From Artemia franciscana (Eukaryota > Arthropoda > Branchiopoda > Anostraca > Artemiidae), in contig NC_088873.1 of assembly GCF_032884065.1 (NCBI RefSeq), forward strand, positions 23,859,558 through 23,923,557: DNA of 64,000 bases, given 5' to 3'. This document shows, one piece after another, positions 57,671 through 64,000 of this stretch (within the stretch, counting starts at the first letter, position 1; the number at the start of each line of letters is the position of its first letter). Under the pieces are notes generated by a model. The model did no database searches and was not told the origin of the DNA. It worked only from the letters and a program-made list of their open reading frames with translations. A program made the translations under genes and the position numbers.

Positions 57671-58657
57671 TCATACTTCACTGTCATTGATAGTTCTTCC
57701 CAGCTTTTCTTTAACCAAACGACTCAAAGCAGGACTCACGTTACATTTCAGAATGACATGGTTGCGTTTGAGTTTTCGTTTTTGAACACGAGATGGGGAT
57801 AAAATGGATTTTTGAACAAGGCCAGTAACCTCTAAAAACCGGTCGTATGTGGTGTTAAGTTTTCGCTTAGGTTTTTCAGGGATTTTAGAAAGGGATATTA
57901 TTTTTTGCTTATCAACATCTAATTTATTTGTAATCTTAGTGTCACTTTTTTCACCTAAAGCATTTAAATTAGTAATGTCTCTGAAACATTTCTTAGAAAA
58001 CACTTGTTTATTTGGAGCAACTGTCTGCTTCTCAGTTGCTAAAAGGTCAATATTTTCTTTTTCGTCATTTACTTTAAACGGTTCTCTTTTAAATTCATCA
58101 CACTTTCTCTTGGAACTATTGGTGTTTTCTCCATTACAAATTTTCAAATTCGTTATATCTTTTGTAAGTATATCTGCAACAGGCTGCAGATTTTCATCGT
58201 TCACCGTTTCGATGCCCTTTACCATCTCATTTACATCAGTGCTTGAACCTTTGTATGGATTATCTAACCTTCTGAAGTCACTGCTCTCATATTTCATAAC
58301 CAGCCTCCTTACGTTAGAATCCAGTTGCTTTAGATTTGGTACACTTTGAGTCCGTTTCCGTCCACTGCCGGATTTCCGCTCGAGACATTCAAAAAGCTCT
58401 CTATTCTTCTTTTCCAGTATGTCAATCTGAATCTTTTGCTCAGCAAGCTCTCTGTCCTTGGTCTCTAGAGCATTCATAATCTTTTTCTGCTCCTCTCGTA
58501 AATTTGATTCAAATACAAGAAGACGACGGATTAGTGACCGCAATTGTTGTTGGACAACAATACTGAAGACTTCTGATTGAGGTAGAGTTTTGGTAAATCC
58601 ATCAACTTGTTGGTACAGATTATAAGCTGCAAGGCGACCAGAATCTGCAGCGGACAT
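57671..58657 (-). CDS. Coiled-coil, KEN-motif protein of unknown family
   Basis: One 328-residue open frame. The ATG at 58657 is chosen because the frame upstream has no other ATG before TTTTGTTTTAG (ends at 58700), a good splice acceptor; the exon therefore likely starts with a short 5' UTR. Residues ~30-95 form a predicted coiled coil (REEQKKIMNALETKDRELAE, then IDILEKKNRELFE). A basic serine-rich linker (RKRTQSVPNLKQ) follows. There are two similar DITNL motifs (residues 167 and 227), KRKCDE (possible nuclear signal), a KEN motif at residues 200-202 (APC/C degron type), proline-directed Ser sites (ILSPSR, NVSPAL) and a basic C-terminus (SRVQKRKLKRNH). This architecture is typical of cell-cycle or chromosome-associated proteins, with shugoshin-like being one possibility, but I see no diagnostic domain. 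The antisense frame at 57849-58349 is a shadow. It is convergent with DHCR24. Confidence 0.85.
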   Translation of the reverse strand: MSAADSGRLAAYNLYQQVDGFTKTLPQSEVFSIVVQQQLRSLIRRLLVFESNLREEQKKIMNALETKDRELAEQKIQIDILEKKNRELFECLERKSGSGRKRTQSVPNLKQLDSNVRRLVMKYESSDFRRLDNPYKGSSTDVNEMVKGIETVNDENLQPVADILTKDITNLKICNGENTNSSKRKCDEFKREPFKVNDEKENIDLLATEKQTVAPNKQVFSKKCFRDITNLNALGEKSDTKITNKLDVDKQKIISLSKIPEKPKRKLNTTYDRFLEVTGLVQKSILSPSRVQKRKLKRNHVILKCNVSPALSRLVKEKLGRTINDSEV

Positions 58658-58700
58658 CTTCTGGCTTTTTGCGTGTGGGGACGAAACGCAATGCTTCAAC

Positions 58701-58953
58701 TAAAACAAAATAGATTTTAGAATTTGCTGAAGATAGGATATCCCCGGTTAAGTAAAATAGGGGAAAACCTGTTACAAAAAGCCTACCACAAGCTCTAGTA
58801 GAGCCAAATTTGCTTCTTACGTTACGTAAAGAAAAAAATCTCACAGAGAAGCAGAAACAACAGGTAAACATTAAAACTAATGAAAAAGAATATTTTGTTC
58901 GTACAACAATTAGTATAAAAACTAATTAAAGTTAGTAAAATAATTGACAATAC
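58701..58953 (-). other. Upstream intron or promoter region of coiled-coil gene
   Basis: Probable intron directly 5' of the coding exon (acceptor at 58701-58702 on the - strand). No upstream exon identified. Confidence 0.4.
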
Positions 58954-59106
58954 AATGAGTGATAAAAAAAAGGGGGCGAGAAAAGCTCTTCTATATCTTT
59001 CTGCAGAAAAAAAATATTTGGATAATAATAGGGATTTTATTGAGGTAGAACGAGGTAGGCAAGGTTTAACTGAGTTAGGGAATAGTGAATCTGTCCGAGT
59101 TTTATA
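58954..59106 (+). CDS. Small open frame, uncertain
   Basis: ATG at 58954 opens MSDKKKGARKALLYLSAEKK, then YLDNNRDFIEVERGRQGLTE and LGNSESVRVL before TAA. The basic, charged composition looks coding-like. A second frame continues with YKEQY and further residues, so it could be the edge of a decayed element. No family recognised. It faces away from the 57671-58657 gene. Confidence 0.25.
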
Positions 59107-59252
59107 AAGAACAGTATTAGCGAAACATAAGCAATGTTTTGTTCTCTTTTCCTCAAGGATAACCAGATTGGCTCTGCTAAGAAGGAATTTATTTAAAAGA
59201 TAAAACATTGTAGGAGCTCAACTCGTAGCCTAAAAGTGACCAATTCTAATTT

Positions 59253-59515
59253 ATGTTGCACTCGTCACGAACGAAAAAAATAATAATAAAAATGTTTCGA
59301 AATTTGAAGGGTCACCGACTTTCAGAAATCATATACAGCCGGTGGCCCGTGCCAGGCATGGAGAAAAGTGTGCCAATCAAGGCAGAGCTCCACAAATTGG
59401 AGACTATGCCTATCCTGGAGGAACTGTGCCACACGTGCCAGAACTCTACAGCACATGTGGCACTCCAAGATGTACCCCAGGTGGCGGAAAGTACAGGACC
59501 CCTCGTCTAAATTAA
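59253..59515. other. GC-rich segment open on both strands
   Basis: A ~190-bp island (59335-59515) has much higher GC than its neighbours and is open in two + frames (one has CHTCQNSTAHVALQDVPQVA, the other GTVPHVPELYSTCGTPRCTP) and one - frame (ECHMCCRVLARVAQFLQDRH). It might be an exon or a retroelement piece; strand and frame cannot be decided from this sequence. Confidence 0.3.
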
Positions 59516-62177
59516 GATACTTGTTAAATATCCCGACCTCGCTCAAGAAGTTAAGTTAGGTTGCTCACAATGAGATATACGTAAATATGATGAAAATATA
59601 ATACTTTAGAACAAAATTATGAAAACTACAACAGAGAATTATGGAAAGCAGTTCGCGCAGAGCGCATTATGTTAAATTACCTAACCTAGCCTAATCACCC
59701 CTATATATTAAATATTTAATAAAAATATACCTACATCGAAGTTTTTCTCAATGAGACTATACTAATTACAACCTACTACAGACAGACAAACCGGTTTTCC
59801 TCAGATCTTACGGATGAAAATTCTAGAGTGTGGTCGAGATATTGAACAAGTACCTAAATTAAAATAATTCGAAAGAAACTAAGCTTGTTTCTGCTGTTGT
59901 TAGCAAATAGCATAGGAGTGTTTCTGAACTTTTAATACAGTTTTAAATCATCCAAGAGTGTTTTTTCGAATTGTATTTCAAAAAATATCCTCCCACAAAT
60001 ATATGGGAACAACTTTTTGCCACTCCGCATTTAGATTTCTACACCTCTAGAAAAAAAGAGAAATTATGACGACGGGAACACGCTGTAAATTTAGCTAACA
60101 AAAATGTAATATATCCATCTCTACAATACATATACAAACTGGTAAGCAAGAAGAACTGATTTTCCAACGAAAACGCTAGTTTTATATTCATGACATTGTT
60201 TCAGTAAATTAAAAAAAAACAATATTCAAAATTACAAAGCGTAGCCGAACTATATAAACCTTAAGGTTTATGCTTTCTCTGTAAGTCTTCTACAGATCTA
60301 CATTGTAAATGTTCCAACGGTAATTCCACTAACAATTGGTAGTTGAGATTTAGTTTTGACCATCTACCAAAATATTCAATTCGTGTTTTTTATTGAAAAA
60401 AAGGTCAAAAACTGATAGAATAATGTTGAAATAAGGAATATTTTCCCATTTTTAGAAAAGTTTAGATAATTCTTTTAGAAATGTCACAGCAATGTCATAA
60501 TCTGCGTCAGTAAATTGACAGATCTGAAAATCTCGAAAGATCTGCTGTCCTTTCAGTGTAAGTCGTAGTTGTAGGCTTGTCGTAAAGTTGCATATTTTAG
60601 ATGGAACCTTAAGTATGTATTACTTAGATTTATGTTCGGCAGTCTTTGAGCTAGAGGAACTGAAACATTTGTCTTAATCGTGGCTTAATGCTGTAAGTGG
60701 GAGGCAACTGTTGACAACTTTCTCATTTTCAAAATAAGTCTAAAACGTGCCCTTGAGCAGGGTTACCAACAGGACACATTTTATATTAAAAGGACACATT
60801 CCGATGTGCCAGGACACAATGACATAAAAGGATAGAAAAAAGTGACATATTTTAGAAATTTGGGACAAAAAAGAACAAAAATGACACATTTATAAATTTA
60901 CGACATAAAACGTAGTAATTTCCCTACTAGATATATACTTTGGTTAAAAAAAAGTCATTTTCCACCAAAGTAGTTTTTTTCTCTGTTTTTATTACTATTA
61001 TTATTATTATTTTTTTTTAGCATCCAGGTTTCGCCAGAGATGTCGTAAGTAAATGATTTTCTCCGAAGTAAAGGATTTAAATGTTTAAATGAATTTCGTG
61101 CTCTCAAACTAAGCTCTTTTGTAAGAATGTTTTTATATGGATTATTTCGTTTTCATTATATTTGATATTAACTGCCCATAGATGTATGACATAAAACATT
61201 TTAGGTGTGATTATATGTAAAATCGTATCCTTAAGCTCGGAATTTAATCTTAGTTATGGCTTTACACATTAACTAAGAAGGTCCTTGGTTCAACTAATAA
61301 ACTACAGGATACATCCCTCTATTTTCACTCTGAACATGTTTATTGCTTAAACCGATATTTTCGAACCAAAGGCTGTGAGAACTATTGAAAATTAAATTGA
61401 AGTACAAAAGGAGATATGTCAATTTTGACAGGATTCGTCCAGATTTTGTAAGAAACCAACATACAATAGGTACAACAGAAGCTTTGTTCTGCTTTAAATA
61501 CATAGACCTGCCCCCGAGCTAACGCTTGAACTATATTCCTAGACAACCCAGAAAAATCATAATTTATAAACATCAATAGCCGTCCGTTGAACAAGCAAAA
61601 ACTTCGCTCTGGCTAGAATTTAATCTACTTATTATGATGCAATATTGTAATAGATAATGTAGTACGCGGCAAAGAGTATGGGAAACTGATTTTGAGGCTT
61701 ATGCCAGCTTTGCCTCTCACTTAGACTATCTATCATGGCTTTTTCTCCAATTAGCCAAGGTTTGATGGCAACTTGATTTCAATTCAAAAATAAATGGACT
61801 CTTTGACATATATCAGTCACCCATATTCTTTGGTATGCGGTAGTATCTTGCTGCTGTCACGCTTACAAGTCGCGACTCAGATTTTCACACTTCTGAAATA
61901 ATTGCTAAAAGCTGTCTGCTAAGCTGTCCTCAAAGGGGAAGCCAGCAGGGCAATTAAAATCATGAGGATAAAACGGTGATTGAACACACATTGCCATAAT
62001 GTTCCTTCCCTTAAGAACACCTTGACAAACGGTTTTTAGTAATTACCTTAAGGTAAAAAAATGTCAAACACGAGCTTTAGCCGTGACACTAACGATGCTT
62101 AAATGGCGCAGTAAAATGATAAAAATTGGATTTTAATCGCAAATTTAGGCATTTGATCAAATCGCCACAAGATATTT
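59516..62177. other. Unassigned AT-rich sequence
   Basis: Includes the ATGATGAAAATATAATACTT dispersed repeat at 59589. From 60768, CAGGGTTACCAACAGGACAC followed by several AGGACACA/GACACATTT units resembles one end of a hAT-type MITE, but its partner end was not found. No gene supported. Confidence 0.4.
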
Positions 62178-63505
62178 TCAAACAGTTCGTGGTAACGAAC
62201 TGTAGTAAGGAGCGACCCGGCTCAATAGTAACCAAAACTCTAAAAAACGGAAAACCGAATCTAAAATTGATACCAATAGCTACAACAAAATAATCGCATT
62301 TTAATGCTGATTTGAAATATATAAGTTTCATTAAGTTTAGTCTAATCCATCAAAAGCTACGAGCCTGAGAAAATTTGCCTTATTTTAGAAAATAGGGGAA
62401 AACACCCCTCAAAGTCATAGGATCTTAACGAAAATCACATCATCAGATTCAGCGTATCAGAGAACACTACTGTAGAAGTTTCAAGCTCCTATCTACAAAA
62501 ATGTGGAATTTTGTATTTTTTGCCAGAAGGCAGATCACAGATGCGTGTTTATTTGTTTGTTAGTTTCTTGTTTTTTTTTCCCGGGGGTGATCGTATCGAC
62601 CCAGTCGTCCTAGAATGTTGCGAGAGGGCTCACTCTAAGGGAAATGAAAAGTTCGAGGGCCATTTTTAAGTGACCAAAAAAATTGGAGGGCACCTAGGCC
62701 CCCTCTCAAGCTAATTATTTTCTCAAAGTCACCGGATCAAAATTCTGAGATAACCATTTTATTTAGCATAGTTAAAAAACCTTATAGCTATGTCTTTGAG
62801 GACGACTTAATCCCCCACATTCCCCGTGGGAGGGGCTACAACTTACAAACTTCGACCAGTGCTTACATATAGTAATGGTTATTGGCAAGTGTACAGACGT
62901 TTTCAGGGGGAGGGACGTTTTATTAGTTGGGGGAGGGGTTGAGAAGAGGGGGATATGTTGGGGGAAGTTTCCATGGAGGAATTTGTCACGGGGGAAGAAA
63001 ATTTCCATGAACGGAGCGCAGGATTTTCTAGCATTATTAAAAAAAAAAAAAAAAAAATAAAGTTAAAGTAAGGAGCAGCATTAAAAATTAAAATGAAGTG
63101 AAATTATTACGTATATGAGGGGTTCACCTCCTCCTAATACTTCGCTCTTTACACTAAAGCATTTTTAGTAATTTCAGCTATTTATTCTACTGCCTTTGTG
63201 ATTCAGGGGTCCTTCTTAAGGAATTGGGACAAAATTTAAACTTCAGTGTAAAGAGCAAGGTACTGACGAGGGGGTGAACCCCCTTATATACGTAATAAAA
63301 ACATATGAATACAGAAATTCGTTTTCTTAAACAGTAGTTGTCTACTGTTTTAAAAAGTAGAGTTGAGAGAAAGAGCCAAACTTTAGCGTAAAGAGTGGGG
63401 CGTTGAGGAGGGAGCAGCCCCTTTCATATACGAAGTAATTTCTATTCGTTTTAAGTTTTAATGTCGCTTCTTATTTTCCCTTAAAAAACTTATTTTTTTA
63501 TTTAA
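62178..63505 (+). repeat. Foldback-family element, internally deleted (1.33 kb)
   Basis: It starts TCAAACAGTTCGTGGTAACG and ends in TTTTTTATTTAATAAATTAC. Body landmarks are as in the 39018 copy. After ATTCGTTTTCTTAAACAGTA (63317) it jumps directly into the hairpin loop (CTACTGTTTTAAAAAGTAGA), so the body segment and left hairpin arm present at 40130-40550 are missing. Confidence 0.9.
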
Positions 63506-63690
63506 TAAATTACAGGAGCGTCTTGATGTCACGTTATGTCGGTACTTCACAAGTATAGGCACTATCCTCTGTCGGGGAAGTTTAAGAAGTCCATAGCGCG
63601 TAGACTTAAACCGACGATATTCAATCACCAAGTACAGATCCTTAGGACTACTTAAAGCAGAAAACTTCAAGAGTACCTAAAATAGTATTA

Positions 63691-64000
63691 AATAGTTCGT
63701 AGTAACGATCTATGAGTAAGAAGCTACGTGGCTCAATAGTAACCGAAACTCTAAAAACAAAATTGTGATATCAATAAACATATTGAGCTTCTTCATGGAG
63801 GAGGAGATTTCTGGCATGATTTTAAAAACAAACAGAAATTTAAAAAAAATTAAAATGGAAGTGCGGTAAGAAAAACTTTTCACCTGGAATCGTGCGCAAG
63901 AAATTTTCCTGTGAAATTTTCGGCTAGAATGGAGCTGTCTGGTGGGAATGTTCCTGGCAGAAGGAGGGGGGGGGGGGTTATTTGACATTGGAATAACTTT
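63691..64000 (+). repeat. Diverged foldback-family head at window end
   Basis: ATAGTTCGTAGTAACGATCT at 63691, followed by GGCTCAATAGTAACCGAAAC, is the family head. Sequence after about 63785 is different, so the copy is 3'-truncated or rearranged. A GAAGGAGGGGGGGGGGG tract lies near 63960. Confidence 0.7.

Noticed and set aside
57849..58349. 166-residue + strand open frame
   Set aside because: Antisense shadow of the coiled-coil gene; its composition follows from the complementary codons.
58822..59208. 128-residue - strand hydrophobic open frame that could be a membrane protein
   Set aside because: Phe/Leu-rich content is what AT-rich DNA gives antisense to Lys/Asn-rich frames; no signal, family or splice context.
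60768..60910. hAT-type MITE starting CAGGGTTACCAAC
   Set aside because: Only one end is recognisable; no complementary end or 8-bp duplication found, so not listed as an element.

Overview
This is eukaryotic nuclear DNA from an animal, almost certainly an arthropod. The coding exons are short, are bounded by GT/AG splice sites and lie in AT-rich introns of up to 14 kb. The best-preserved gene is an animal sterol delta-24-reductase (DHCR24). Short CCTAA-type (arthropod telomere motif) tracts occur, and the repeats are of a style I associate with branchiopod crustaceans such as brine shrimp. That last assignment is only an impression. There are no bacterial-style genes, operons or CRISPR arrays.

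Layout. From 6075 to 45304 the + strand carries the last five coding exons of DHCR24 (6075-6245, 20581-20730, 23316-23627, 36699-36876, 45000-45304). The exons encoding the N-terminal FAD-binding part lie upstream of the window. Nearly everything else up to 45 kb is intron filled with layered mobile elements. From 45.3 to 57.4 kb there is repeat-rich DNA with two weak candidate exons. A second convincing gene lies on the - strand at 57671-58657: a 328-residue coiled-coil protein with a KEN motif and no recognised family, with poly(A) signals downstream. The remainder to 64 kb is repeats and unassigned AT-rich DNA.

Mobile DNA is the main content. (1) A decayed pogo/Tigger (Jerky-type) transposase lies at about 1.86-3.8 kb. 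(2) A 7.05-kb element at 6967-14018 has hAT-style ends and a perfect 8-bp target duplication. Inside it are a 1.2-kb palindrome, two tandem-repeat arrays, a LINE 3' fragment and a 1-kb Helitron carrying two tandem helicase remnants. (3) A 6.15-kb imperfect palindrome at 25856-32006 has tRNA-like sequence at both outer ends and a dimeric satellite as its loop, and it interrupts an unrelated tandem array. (4) A roughly 1.7-kb non-coding foldback family has at least eight copies or fragments between 19 and 64 kb. (5) A 2.6-kb piggyBac element at 41840-44457 sits precisely in a TTAA of one foldback copy, with a broken transposase. (6) A 137-bp SINE-like insert with a 12-bp target duplication sits in another foldback copy.

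The only functional inference I can defend is the DHCR24 reaction, the last step of cholesterol production from desmosterol. In arthropods this is used in phytosterol dealkylation rather than de novo synthesis. No multi-gene system is visible. The most unusual items are the giant palindrome, the foldback family and the nested transposon stack inside DHCR24 introns.
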